Shown: piece by piece, positions 28,937 to 37,521 of the stretch
How the letters are laid out: each line of letters begins with the position of its first letter
How positions within the stretch are numbered: the stretch's first letter is position 1
From: CAVQRC01 sp963715045
GTDB lineage: Bacteria; Planctomycetota; Planctomycetia; Pirellulales; Lacipirellulaceae
Direction: 5' to 3'
Length of the DNA stretch: 64,000 nt
Assembly (NCBI GenBank): GCA_963715045.1
Contig: CAVQRC010000004.1
Coordinates: forward strand, 62,001 to 126,000
Made by a program: the position numbers and the translations under genes
The notes under the pieces: generated by a model
Seen by the model: only the letters and a program-made list of their open reading frames with translations
The model's database searches: none
What the model was told of the DNA's origin: nothing

Positions 28937-29650
28937 ATGCGCCGTGTTTCAGGTTTCACACTCGTTGAACTGCTGGTTGTGATCGCCATCATTGGCGTGC
29001 TTGTCGCGCTGCTGCTTCCGGCCGTGCAATCGGCGCGTGCAGCCGCCCGTCGGGCACAATGCGCAAACAATCTCCGGCAAATCGGCATTGCCATGCACCA
29101 ATTCACCGATGTCAACGTGGGTCGGTTTCCCGCAATGAGTCACGCCCGTGATCGAGCCGAATCGTGGGTCAACTCACTTGCCCCGTACATGGAAAACGTC
29201 GATGCGGTACGGCTCTGCCCCGAGGACCTGGCCCGCATCGAGTTGCAGTCAGGGCGTGTGACGAGTTATGCCATCAATGGCTATCTCCGCCAGCCAACTC
29301 GAGCAGAGCAGCTGTTGTATGAGGGCACCCCCGACGAGGGCATCATGGACGACTTTGCTGACCGCTTGCAGGCGATCGGTGCGACGCATGACACCCTGGT
29401 GATGTTTGAAGCGGGGACCAGCGTCGAAGCCGCGTACGACCATATCCACACCTGGGAGTGGTTCACCGCAAAGTATCCCACCACCGAACAGCGCCTGGCA
29501 AAAATCCGCAGCGATGTCGCGATCGGCAGGCACCAAGGGCAGGTGGCAAATTACTTGTACGCCGACGGTCACGTGACCGCGGTGCCCGAGGATCAAATCG
29601 CGGAGTGGGTCCGTCAAGGCTTTAACTTCGTGAAACCGCCCAAGCCGTGA
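28937..29650 (+). CDS. DUF1559 prepilin-like protein
   Basis: An ATG at 28937 gives MRRVSGFTLVELLVVIAIIG, a type IV prepilin leader cleaved before Phe. ARRAQCANNLRQIGIAMHQF is the DUF1559-specific helix, and LYADGHVTAV is the C-terminal H-x9-DG-like motif. These proteins are abundant pseudopilin-like secreted proteins of planctomycetes with no defined role. The 237-residue length is normal. The neighbouring His-rich and PEP-CTERM genes suggest one surface-associated set. Confidence 0.9.
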   Translation: MRRVSGFTLVELLVVIAIIGVLVALLLPAVQSARAAARRAQCANNLRQIGIAMHQFTDVNVGRFPAMSHARDRAESWVNSLAPYMENVDAVRLCPEDLARIELQSGRVTSYAINGYLRQPTRAEQLLYEGTPDEGIMDDFADRLQAIGATHDTLVMFEAGTSVEAAYDHIHTWEWFTAKYPTTEQRLAKIRSDVAIGRHQGQVANYLYADGHVTAVPEDQIAEWVRQGFNFVKPPKP

Positions 29651-29679
29651 CAACAAGCGTCATATCTGTCTTGTTCTTA

Positions 29680-29757
29680 GTGCCGCCCCAGAACTGATGT
29701 CAGCAACCGAATGCCCCGACCGTGGGAAAACGTTCGCTCGAGTTCTGGGATAGGCAC
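29680..29757 (+). repeat. Dispersed ~70-bp element, single copy
   Basis: This copy contains CAGCAACCGAATGCCCCGAC and CGTGGGAAAACGTTC, ending GTTCTGGGATAGG, and aligns without gaps to the minus-strand copies at 16695-16843. It lies between the DUF1559 gene and the first PEP-CTERM gene. Confidence 0.8.
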
Positions 29758-29798
29758 TTCGTTTCGCTATCCAATCTTGTCACCAGGAGATCGACTTA

Positions 29799-30611
29799 AT
29801 GAATCGCTATCTTTCAATTGGCACGGTCCTCGCAACCGTTGCCACAGCAGTCGCCGCACCTGCGCAGGAAGCGCACTTCGACGTGTTTGTCGGCCGGCCA
29901 GCGTCTGGTACTCAAACCACTTACGGCGGAATTGACATCGACGAGGGAGATGTCACCCTCGGCGTGCGGGTGTTTGAGTCCGAAATGGGAGAGAATCCGA
30001 TCGACAACATCTTCTTTTCTGACGAGCCTGGCTTCAATCACCCGGAAGACGATGCAGTGCTTCCGGCAGGCGCCTCGTCGCTGGAAATGGGCGACGAGCT
30101 CTTTGCCAGGGGCCTGCCTCTGAGCGTCGAGGGAGAGACCGCGGACCTGTTCTACTGGAATGGCGCGGGTTCGCCATCGTTCTCTCGGGCGAGCAGCGCG
30201 ATGTTCAGCATCATCGCCCCCGAACCGAATCAATCGATCGGAATGGCTGGCGCCGGCGGTGGCTTCGATGACCATCCTGAGTTTGAACTCTCGGACAGCG
30301 GATCGCTGCCGACGCCAGGTATCTACCTCGGCTCGTTCGAGGTCCAGGTGGGCGGCTTCGACCCCAGCGATCCACTATTGCTGGTGATGGGAACCGAGGG
30401 GTTGATCACGGCAGAATTTCTCGGGATCAGCCAGTCAGAATTTGACATGTTGACCGACGACGATCTCGACGAAGCCCTGGAAGGTGTCATCGAGGTGGCT
30501 GTCGATTTCGTCGAAAGCAACGTCGTCGTGCCAGAGCCCAGTGCTCTCATGATCGCAGGGACTGGCATGCTGATGCTGTTAGGTTCCAAACGATCGTGGA
30601 ATAGTCGTTAG
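29799..30611 (+). CDS. PEP-CTERM sorting-signal protein
   Basis: A signal peptide (MNRYLSIGTVLATVATAVAA) opens the 270-residue protein. The C-terminus has VVPEPSALMIAGTGMLMLLG followed by basic residues (SKRSWNSR), the PEP-CTERM tripartite signal for exosortase-dependent surface sorting. The mature part (HFDVFVGRPASGTQTTYGG and similar) is beta-rich and of unknown function. It shares general layout with the next gene, including a short N-terminal 'xHxDVxxxxxxG' segment, so the two may be distant relatives. Confidence 0.85.
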   Translation: MNRYLSIGTVLATVATAVAAPAQEAHFDVFVGRPASGTQTTYGGIDIDEGDVTLGVRVFESEMGENPIDNIFFSDEPGFNHPEDDAVLPAGASSLEMGDELFARGLPLSVEGETADLFYWNGAGSPSFSRASSAMFSIIAPEPNQSIGMAGAGGGFDDHPEFELSDSGSLPTPGIYLGSFEVQVGGFDPSDPLLLVMGTEGLITAEFLGISQSEFDMLTDDDLDEALEGVIEVAVDFVESNVVVPEPSALMIAGTGMLMLLGSKRSWNSR

Positions 30612-30622
30612 ACAAGGGGCAG

Positions 30623-30649
30623 GGAGGGCGGTCATCAGGGCCGCCCTCC
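30623..30649 (+). terminator. Strong hairpin between PEP-CTERM genes, possible terminator or attenuator
   Basis: GGAGGGCGG (30623-30631) pairs perfectly with CCGCCCTCC (30641-30649) across a 9-nt loop, 12 nt after the first PEP-CTERM stop. There is no T tract, so it may stabilise mRNA ends or act with another factor instead of terminating by itself. Confidence 0.5.
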
Positions 30650-30693
30650 TGGCCCACATGTTTGTGCTACTCAACAGGTCAGAAGGGACGATC

Positions 30694-31701
30694 ATGATGC
30701 GATCGAGTATCAGCCGACAACTGGCAGCAGTGACGGCCTTGGCTTGCGTTGTTGCCGGACAAGCAAGTCATGCGCAGCACCTCGATGTGCTGACGCAGGT
30801 CGTTGATGGAAAAATCGTGACGGGTGCGGCCAATTACGACAACAACACCTGGATTGTCGGTCAAACCGTCTTCGAGAGGCAGTTTCTATCGAACTTCCGC
30901 ACGAATGATCCGGGATTCACAGCCTTGGAAACGGGCAATCCATTGCTGGAGTCGGGAGTCATCGGTTTCGCTCCGCAAACCGATCTGTTTCTCGACATCG
31001 TACCGACCACCATTGGTGGCCAGCGTGCCAATTTCTGGTATTGGGATGGAGTCGATGTCGCTCAGGACGGCTACGCGATTGACGATGTCGACTTTGGTTT
31101 CGCTCCCGTCGGCATCACCTGGAACGTGTTCGACGACGACTTCGAACTGCTGACGGCGGACGGTTCAGACACGGTGGTACCCAACGCCCTGGTGCAGACC
31201 GCGTTCAGCGACGGCGGGATTCATCAGCACCTGTTGATGCAAGTCGCCGACAGTGACGGCAATACCCAGACGACGCCACCGCAAGGAATCTACTTGGCAG
31301 CCATGGTATTGCACGCCGAGGGCTACGAAGCCTCAGAGCCCTTCTTCTTCGTAAATCGGACGGCCGGATTGACCAATGAACCGCGTGATGTTGCCGCTGA
31401 CTGGGTTCGCATGAACTACGAAATCCTGATTCGCGAGCCATTGCCGGCGGACTTCAACGGCGATGGCCAAGTGGATGGCGACGACTTTCTGATCTGGCAG
31501 GCGAATTTCATGACCACGACCAACGCGACGCGAATGACCGGAGACGCCAACGGCGATGGCGCGGTGGATGGCGACGACTTTCTGATCTGGCAGGCGGGGT
31601 TTGGCGCGTCGCTGCCGGGTGAAGTGCGGGGAGTGCCCGAGCCATCAAGCCTTGCGATCGCGGTTGCGGGGTTGGTGCTGGTCGCGTCCCGCCGCCGCTA
31701 A
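30694..31701 (+). CDS. PEP-CTERM protein with dockerin type I repeat
   Basis: The start at 30694 (or 30697) gives MMRSSISRQLAAVTALACVV, a signal peptide ending near SHA. A beta-rich region follows. Two calcium-binding dockerin-type motifs (DFNGDGQVDGDDFLIWQ and DANGDGAVDGDDFLIWQAGF) come next. The C-terminus VPEPSSLAIAVAGLVLVA plus RRR is a PEP-CTERM signal. The protein is predicted to be secreted, Ca-binding and anchored by the exosortase route. No cohesin partner is in the window, so the dockerin may serve as a generic calcium-binding module, as in many planctomycete proteins. Confidence 0.88.
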   Translation: MMRSSISRQLAAVTALACVVAGQASHAQHLDVLTQVVDGKIVTGAANYDNNTWIVGQTVFERQFLSNFRTNDPGFTALETGNPLLESGVIGFAPQTDLFLDIVPTTIGGQRANFWYWDGVDVAQDGYAIDDVDFGFAPVGITWNVFDDDFELLTADGSDTVVPNALVQTAFSDGGIHQHLLMQVADSDGNTQTTPPQGIYLAAMVLHAEGYEASEPFFFVNRTAGLTNEPRDVAADWVRMNYEILIREPLPADFNGDGQVDGDDFLIWQANFMTTTNATRMTGDANGDGAVDGDDFLIWQAGFGASLPGEVRGVPEPSSLAIAVAGLVLVASRRR

Positions 31702-31712
31702 GGGGGGTTCAC

Positions 31713-33308
31713 TCAAAACGCAAATTGAATCTGCGATCGAAACAGCCAGCCGATGTCGCCGGGGGCAATATCGAGAGCCGAGGAATTGATCGGGGCTCCG
31801 TCCAGATGCGTCACGTCGAGCGTCAACTTGGCGTGTTGCCCACGGAAGTACCACACCACGCCACCTGCGATTTCATCGCTGCTCTGGTTTTCGGCGCCCA
31901 GCGTGCCCGAATCGCCCGCGACCCGCGACCACCGTGCGAGCAATTCCAGTTTTCGCGGGATCACGAACTTTCCGACCTGCAGCCAGAATCCGTGGTCGAA
32001 GAGTCCCGGTAGAGATCCCCCACTGAACCCGTCGACATAGCGAAAGTAGGTCTCGGTCGTGAGCGACCAGCCGCGGTACTTGAATCCTGCGTCGACGGCG
32101 TACAGCGCCACGCGATAACCATTGACTTCCGGCGGCAGGATGTCCGCCAGGCGGGCTCCTGAGTCGACGACGCGAACCGAAGCGAATTCGGTCGCGCCCA
32201 GTTCATCAATCGTGCTAAACGCAAGCCCGCCACCGACCCGTATGGCGAGCGTCTGGTGGTCGTCGAAGTCGGCAAGCGCCCCTTCGCCCCATTCGCCAAT
32301 CGGGTAGGCGAACAACCGCCCTGAGTAGGCGAAATTGTTATCAAGCGTGCCGCTGCTGCCGGTTTCCGCGCCTCCTGTGACGAGCCCGTTGAAGACGGCG
32401 GCCTCCCACTCCCAGGGGATCCAGGAACGCTGGCTGCCACCCCCCAGGCCCCATGCCAGACTTCGATTGACATCGAAATACATGCTCGCCAGCGAGCGGT
32501 CGGTGAATTCGAGTTCGCGGCCGGACAGGTAGCGAGCCAGCGTAAATGGCATTTTGTACTTGCCGGTGCGAAAGATGATCGTCCCCTGGTCGCAGCCCCA
32601 CAAGTGGTGGCCAATGTCATAGTCCAGGTAGTAGTCCAGCAACCGCAGGTCGTCACCCGAGCTGCTGCGTCCGTCGAGTTGTACGAAGTAGCCGAAGTCG
32701 CTGGTGAACGCGTTGCCGGAAAACACCAGCCGCGCCCGTTTGAGCTGAAACTGATTGAGATCGCGGGTGGGTCCCTGCGAGTCAAAGACCGTCTGTCGCA
32801 GTTGCCCCCAGCCATTCATGCGTAAGCGAAAGGGAAAGTCTCCCGCGGCCAGATCGACTTCCCGCCGACTGGCAATCAGGAAGCCGTTGTCGTAGCCGGT
32901 TCGGACGTCGCGGAACCAGCTGGCATCGTTGTTTGAGGAGTCCGGCTGGCGGCTTCCCACCAGGGCAGCGGTGCTTTCGCCCGCCAGGCCGCTGCTCTCC
33001 GGCTCTGCACAGGGAATCGTTTCAGGTTCCCATGGCTGGTACTCCGAACGCGTTTCAAAACCCGGTTCCAGGCCTCCCACGGTCGGGAGGCTGGGTGGTA
33101 AGAATACGTTTTGCAACGGCTTCTCAGTGTCCCGCCCGTGGGTTTGGCCAACTTGTTCGACCGGCGGAAACCGCACAACGGCCGGCCTGGAGCCAACTTG
33201 GGCCGACACGGGTGACGCCGCAGACGCCGCCAGGAAGAGCCACAATGCGATCCCGCCTGCGAGGAGCAGGTTCCAGCGGGAATTTCGGGCTCGTCGCAAG
33301 GAACGCAT
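31713..33308 (-). CDS. OprO/OprP-like phosphate-selective porin with a repeat-derived insert
   Basis: An ATG at 33308 gives MRSLRRARNSRWNLLLAGGI with a signal peptide ending SPVSAQ. From about residue 150 the outer-membrane barrel reads FRLRMNGWGQLRQTVFDSQG, FSGNAFTSDFGYFVQLDG, GKYKMPFTLARYLSGRELEF and FIVPRKLELLARWS-like strands (here KFVIPRKLELLARWSRVAG), and ends QIQFAF with the terminal Phe of barrel proteins. Residues near 62-86 (LQNVFLPPSLPTVGGLEPGF) come from a dispersed DNA repeat inserted in frame between signal peptide and barrel. Substrate specificity (phosphate or otherwise) is not predictable. Confidence 0.85.
   Translation of the reverse strand: MRSLRRARNSRWNLLLAGGIALWLFLAASAASPVSAQVGSRPAVVRFPPVEQVGQTHGRDTEKPLQNVFLPPSLPTVGGLEPGFETRSEYQPWEPETIPCAEPESSGLAGESTAALVGSRQPDSSNNDASWFRDVRTGYDNGFLIASRREVDLAAGDFPFRLRMNGWGQLRQTVFDSQGPTRDLNQFQLKRARLVFSGNAFTSDFGYFVQLDGRSSSGDDLRLLDYYLDYDIGHHLWGCDQGTIIFRTGKYKMPFTLARYLSGRELEFTDRSLASMYFDVNRSLAWGLGGGSQRSWIPWEWEAAVFNGLVTGGAETGSSGTLDNNFAYSGRLFAYPIGEWGEGALADFDDHQTLAIRVGGGLAFSTIDELGATEFASVRVVDSGARLADILPPEVNGYRVALYAVDAGFKYRGWSLTTETYFRYVDGFSGGSLPGLFDHGFWLQVGKFVIPRKLELLARWSRVAGDSGTLGAENQSSDEIAGGVVWYFRGQHAKLTLDVTHLDGAPINSSALDIAPGDIGWLFRSQIQFAF
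33048..33125 (-). repeat. Dispersed ~70-bp element inside the porin coding sequence
   Basis: Read in the porin's sense direction, the segment has GCAAAACGTATTCTTACCAC, TCCCGACCGTGGGAGGCCTG and AACCGGGTTTTGAAA. It aligns without gaps to the copy at 37344-37420 and has the same motif spacing as the intergenic copies. It contributes whole codons to the porin without disrupting the frame. Confidence 0.85.
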
Positions 33309-33745
33309 TCGAAGTTCGCTGTCGGGCGAGCTGGCCAGTTGGATTGGAGGTCGCGGACCCGTTAGAACCCGACTTACCTGCATCATCGGCAATGGGGGGC
33401 CATCGCCGAGGTTCATTGCGCGGAGAATCGAGCTGTACCGATCAGGAAGGCTGGGAAGGGTTGTTGGTGCGGATGCACATAGGCGGATAGGCCGAAAGCG
33501 GACAGGTAGGCAGATGGGCGAGTGGGAGGTCTGTTAAGCGTTAAAACCCGCACAGCTGGCCATCATCTGCTGCCAAATCACCGGCAAAACCCACCAAATC
33601 GTTCTCTGCGACAGCAGCTGTTGTCGATTCAACAGGTAGCAATCCGCAGGATCGGAACAGCGCGTCGTATCGTTCGATCACGTACAGGCCCTGCGACGGG
33701 AGCCTGTTCGGAACGGATCAGGGAGGATCCAGATGGCCAAGTGCC
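33309..33745. other. Intergenic region between divergent porin and DUF2490 genes
   Basis: No gene or known repeat is supported in this 437-nt segment. It must hold the promoters of both outer-membrane protein genes, but no sigma motif is convincing by eye. Confidence 0.4.
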
Positions 33746-34591
33746 ATGTCGCCTGTACAGGTCGCGGCTGCTCGAATCGCGAAATCGGCAATAGGCAGGT
33801 TCGCGGCGATACGGAATTCACGGCTACCCGCGAACTTGCCCCAAAACGCTGATTTGAGACATCCAGCCAGCCGCTCCCGACGCGTCTTCATCCGTGTCTT
33901 TGCGCTCGCCTGTGGGCCTTGCTCGCGGACACGATCGGAGGCGACCTCTGCCGACAGCGACCTGCAGCTGTGGGCCCCGGTTCAGTTCATTCAGCCCGTC
34001 GGCGAGGCCTGGACGCTCTCACTGCAAACAGAATTGCGGTTGAAGGATGATATCTCCGAGACGGATGAGCTGATCTACAAGCCGGCGGTGAATTATCATT
34101 TCAATCCCACCTGGGCCGTTTCGATCGGGTACAAGTACATCGAGAACTATCAAAAAGCGAACGAGCAGGATGTCTGGCAGGAGCTTCACTTCAACAAGAA
34201 TTGCAACGACCTGGTGACCGGACTTCAGTTGCGGCTCGAGGAGCGGTTCATCGACGACATCGACGGAGTGATTCCGCGGTTGCGGGTATTGGAACACATT
34301 TCTCACCCGATCGGTGATTCCCCCTGGTACCTGACCGGATTCGGTGCGTTGCGATTCAATCTCGACAACAAGGGACAAGGTCCCGTGTCGGGCTTCGAAC
34401 AGAGTCGTATCTACGCGGCCCTGGGGCGTCATTTTGGCGACCGCGTTCAGGGCGAGTTCGGCTACTTGTGGCGGTATGAGCGGGAACGCACCTCGGAAGA
34501 CAAGAGCGACCACGTCCTGCATTTCCAGCTCGTGTTCAACAACCGAGTGAAACCCGCCAGAAAGCCAGCGACCCGAGACCGATACCGATAG
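33746..34591 (+). CDS. DUF2490-like outer membrane beta-barrel protein
   Basis: From about residue 70 the sequence reads LQLWAPVQFIQPVGEAWTLS, LQTELRLKDDISETDELIYK, WAVSIGYKYIENYQ, LQLRLEERFIDDIDGVIPR and FGYLWRYERE, ending HFQLVFNNRV. Alternating strands of this type, with RLEERF and HPxG..P-like turns, match DUF2490. The first 65 residues (from ATG 33746) look non-native: no clean signal peptide is seen, so the true start may be later or an indel may hide it. It probably sits in the outer membrane, divergent from the OprP-like porin. Confidence 0.65.
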   Translation: MSPVQVAAARIAKSAIGRFAAIRNSRLPANLPQNADLRHPASRSRRVFIRVFALACGPCSRTRSEATSADSDLQLWAPVQFIQPVGEAWTLSLQTELRLKDDISETDELIYKPAVNYHFNPTWAVSIGYKYIENYQKANEQDVWQELHFNKNCNDLVTGLQLRLEERFIDDIDGVIPRLRVLEHISHPIGDSPWYLTGFGALRFNLDNKGQGPVSGFEQSRIYAALGRHFGDRVQGEFGYLWRYERERTSEDKSDHVLHFQLVFNNRVKPARKPATRDRYR

Positions 34592-34614
34592 TTCGTGTAC
34601 GCACCAAGGGCTAG

Positions 34615-34985
34615 ACTAAATCACAAATCGCAAGCAACAAATCACAAACAAATCTCAATTCAGAAAACTCAAATCTCAAACACGCGAGGTTGCGTGTTTC
34701 TTAATTGTTTATTGTTATTTGGAGCTTGTTTGAGATTTGTGATTTGGAGTTTGTGATTTTGAACTCCGGTAGTGCTTAACAAATCGTACCGCTCCGGATG
34801 CGGCTTCGCAGATGGAGCTTGTTTGTGATTTGGAGTTTGTGATTTTGAACTCCGGTGGTGCTTAACATATCGCACCGCTTTGGATGCGGCTTCGCAGATG
34901 GAGCTTGTTTGGGATTTGAGATTTGAACATTGTGATTTTGGACACCAGCAGACGCTAATCACTCGGACCGCTCTGGATGCGGCCA
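34615..34985 (+). repeat. AT-rich dispersed repeat with three tandem ~90-bp units
   Basis: The first part (34615-34690) is the reverse complement of 24497-24575. From 34721 three units follow (starting 34721, 34814 and 34900, periods 93 and 86). Each contains GGAGCTTGTTTG, GTTTGTGATTTTG-like text, TGCTTAAC and a GC-rich end CGGATGCGGCTTCGCAGA. The last unit ends at the first codons in front of the cardiolipin synthase gene. There are no unique spacers, so this is not a CRISPR array. Confidence 0.85.
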
Positions 34986-34991
34986 GGCACC

Positions 34992-36434
34992 ATGACAACA
35001 TCGTTGATAATTGTCGCGGCCCACGTGGTGCTCGAGGTCGCGATCGTGATCCGCGTGCTGGTCCGACCGCATCGTGAGCCGGCCTCACGAATCGCCTGGG
35101 TGGCAGTCATTGCTGGGGTGCCGGTCTTCGGGATGCTGGCCTACATTCTGTTCGGCGAGGTCAGTATTGGCCGCCGGCGAGTGGCCCGCCTGCGCGAAGT
35201 GCTCGCCGGGATGCCCGCCCTGGCGACGTGCGCGCCCGGCGATGAAGCCAACCATAAGGCGGAAATTCCCCCGCTGTACGAGCACCTGTTTCGGATGGGA
35301 ACTTCGATCAGCGGATTCCCTGCCGTGGGCGGCAATGCGGCCCGCCTGCTGGCCGATTCGAACGCCACGATCGACGCGATGGTCGCCGATATTGATGCGG
35401 CCGTAGACCACGTGCATCTGCTGTTCTACATCTGGCTGCCCGACAACAACGGCTGCAAGATCGTCGAGGCCCTGCAGCGGGCGGCCGGGCGAGGCGTCAC
35501 CTGCCGGGCGATGGTCGACAATCTGGGCTCGCGGTCGATGATCGGTTCAGAGCACTGGCAGGCGATGCAGGCGGCCGGTGTCCACGTGGCGGTAGCGCTG
35601 CCGATCGGCAATCCTCTGCTGCGACCGCTGCACGGGCGAATCGATCTCCGCAATCATCGCAAGATTGTGGTCATCGATGGCAGCATCACCTACTGCGGCA
35701 GTCAGAACTGCGCCGACCCTGAGTTTCGCGTCAAGGCGAAGTACGCTCCCTGGGTCGACGCGGTGATGCGATTCGAGGGTCCGATCGCCCGCCAGAATCA
35801 GCACCTGTTCGCCGGCGACTGGATGACCTACACCGACGAGAACCTGGATGACTTGCTGCGGCAGCCGATTCCGGCCCCGCAACCAGGCTTTCCGGCCCAG
35901 GTCGTCGCGACCGGGCCGACCAACCGCCACTCGGCGATGCCGCAGATGTTCGAGGCCCTGATCTACGCGGCCCGGCGGGAGCTGGTGATTTCTACACCGT
36001 ACTATGTGCCGGACGAATCGATGCAGAACGCGCTGTGTGCGTCGGCGTATCGCGGCGTCGACACGACGATCATCTTTCCGGCCAGAAACGATTCGTGGAT
36101 CGTCGGTGGGGCCAGCCGCAGCTACTACGCCGACTTGCTCGAGGCCGGTGTCACGATCTACGAGTACGTGGGCGGTCTGCTGCACACGAAGTCACTCACG
36201 CTCGACGGCGAGGTCACACTGATCGGTTCGGCGAATATGGACCGTCGCAGCTTTGATTTGAACTACGAGAACAACATCCTCTTGTGCGACGCGTCGCTGA
36301 CTGCGGATTTCAGAGCCCGCCAGCAGCAGTACATCAACCAGTCGAACCTGGTCACCCGCGAGGCCGTGGCGTCATGGCCGCTGCGGCGTCGGCTCGCGAA
36401 CAACACGCTCGCCATGCTGGGACCCATCCTGTGA
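34992..36434 (+). CDS. cls: Cardiolipin synthase
   Basis: An ATG at 34992 gives MTTSLIIVAAHVVLEVAIVI and a second N-terminal membrane helix (IAWVAVIAGVPVFGMLAYIL). Two phospholipase-D HKD motifs are present: NHRKIVVIDGS (H222, K224, D229) and LHTKSLTLDGEVTLIGSANM (H398, K400, D405). This is the ClsA-type layout of about 480 residues. The enzyme condenses two phosphatidylglycerols into cardiolipin and glycerol at the cytoplasmic membrane. The start I chose is 6 nt after the end of the upstream repeat. It appears monocistronic. Confidence 0.93.
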   Translation: MTTSLIIVAAHVVLEVAIVIRVLVRPHREPASRIAWVAVIAGVPVFGMLAYILFGEVSIGRRRVARLREVLAGMPALATCAPGDEANHKAEIPPLYEHLFRMGTSISGFPAVGGNAARLLADSNATIDAMVADIDAAVDHVHLLFYIWLPDNNGCKIVEALQRAAGRGVTCRAMVDNLGSRSMIGSEHWQAMQAAGVHVAVALPIGNPLLRPLHGRIDLRNHRKIVVIDGSITYCGSQNCADPEFRVKAKYAPWVDAVMRFEGPIARQNQHLFAGDWMTYTDENLDDLLRQPIPAPQPGFPAQVVATGPTNRHSAMPQMFEALIYAARRELVISTPYYVPDESMQNALCASAYRGVDTTIIFPARNDSWIVGGASRSYYADLLEAGVTIYEYVGGLLHTKSLTLDGEVTLIGSANMDRRSFDLNYENNILLCDASLTADFRARQQQYINQSNLVTREAVASWPLRRRLANNTLAMLGPIL

Positions 36435-36624
36435 CCCGCGGACGGAAAAAAACCCTGGGGTCTTATTGGGGGTCGCTGCCGAATACACCGCAACAACGAG
36501 ACCCCCGTTCGCTCGAGTACGACACTCGCCTCGCCAGCCACCGCCGTCAGTTTTCGACCGCCTTCGCCGGTGTCCAAGACAAAGCGGCGATAAATCGCGC
36601 GCACTCCAAAGATCCGCCGAAGGC
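36435..36624. other. Intergenic repeat-like region, degraded ECGDSSPLS type
   Basis: No gene is supported. Text at 36570-36610 (AAAGCGGCGATAAATCG, GCACTCCAAAG) resembles the repeats at about 3299-3335 and 48164-48195. A GGGGTCTTATTGGGGGTC segment near 36458-36475 faces GAGACCCCC at about 36498, a possible stem. Confidence 0.4.
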
Positions 36625-37311
36625 TCATTGGGGGCCTGGCAAAGAATAGCTGCCGCCGCATTCACGATGGACGAGGGCAACGACCTCTTCGAATGCCTGT
36701 CGGATCTGGTCGGGCGGGTGGGCGTCGGTGGATTCGATGATCACCAGGGCGGTGTGCGTAGCGGCCGTGACCTTACTGAAATCGGCCTGGACCACGTCGA
36801 GCCGGCAGAGGAGTCGTCCGACGTCGTCGACGTAGCCAAACTCGCCGGGCGAGACGACGGCCGGCTCGGTACTCCCCAACGGGGTGAACGGTTCGGTCCC
36901 GTCGAGAATTGCGAGCTCGATTGGGAGCGTGATGCGAGCGACGTCGTGGGCACCCATGCTGCACCGCGACCTGAGCGATACGAGGTTATACGCATCGACG
37001 AGGTTGTTGATCCGCGGCAGGTCGCCCCGCTTGAGGGCGTAGCGGTACAGATTCTCTACCGAAGGCGTGGGCTTCTTGAGTCCGGGGGCGACTTGTTTGT
37101 GGATGCTGCGGAAGCGGGCCACCTCGGCGGTCGATCGGATCTGTTGGGGCGTGGCGAATCGCTGCTGGATGTCGCGGCAGGCGGCGATGATCTCGTCGTG
37201 CAGCCAGGCGGATCGGGCCGCGACGCTAAGATCGCGAAACAGGATCGCCACGGCCCGTAAGCCCAGGGCGATACAGGCATCGGAGACTGTCAGAGCGGGC
37301 GAAGGCAGCAT
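36625..37311 (-). CDS. B3/B4 tRNA-binding domain protein
   Basis: The preferred ATG at 37311 gives MLPSPALTVSDACIALGLRA. The region from residue 60 onward (ATPQQIRSTAEVARFRSIHK, PSVENLYRYALKRGDLPRIN, NLVDAYNLVSLRSRCSMGAH and EFGYVDDVGRLLCRLDVVQ) matches the stand-alone B3/B4 domain related to the beta subunit of phenylalanyl-tRNA synthetase. Such proteins may edit or bind misaminoacylated tRNA, but activity is not established. It converges with cardiolipin synthase. Confidence 0.85.
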   Translation of the reverse strand: MLPSPALTVSDACIALGLRAVAILFRDLSVAARSAWLHDEIIAACRDIQQRFATPQQIRSTAEVARFRSIHKQVAPGLKKPTPSVENLYRYALKRGDLPRINNLVDAYNLVSLRSRCSMGAHDVARITLPIELAILDGTEPFTPLGSTEPAVVSPGEFGYVDDVGRLLCRLDVVQADFSKVTAATHTALVIIESTDAHPPDQIRQAFEEVVALVHRECGGSYSLPGPQ

Positions 37312-37343
37312 GGCATTGATTCTTACCGAGGACTCGGTGAATT

Positions 37344-37420
37344 GAAGCCGTCGCAAAACGTGTTTTTACCACGTTGTTTCCCGGCCGTGAGAGGCCTGAA
37401 ACCGGGTTTTGAAAGGCGAC
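37344..37420 (+). repeat. Dispersed ~70-bp element upstream of hicB
   Basis: The copy contains GTCGCAAAACGTGTTTTTAC, TTTCCCGGCCGTGAGAGGCC and AACCGGGTTTTGAAA. Its plus-strand frame reads QNVFLPRCFPAVRGLKPGF, nearly the same phrase as in the porin insert. It lies about 100 nt upstream of hicB. Confidence 0.85.
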
Positions 37421-37521
37421 CTAAATACCCCAGGGGTCTTTTGATTGGAAGACGTCTACGTGGTGTCCACATTTGTGATACGATTTCAGAGGCGGTCATC
37501 ACGACAAAGGCAGGTCAAAGG

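Noticed and set aside
34721..34985. CRISPR-like array
   Set aside because: Units are about 90 bp, only three in number, repeat along their whole length and have no unique spacers; no cas genes are present.
36466..37260. 264-codon plus-strand frame opposite the B3/4-domain gene
   Set aside because: Antisense to a gene with clear family similarity; the frame shows no motif.
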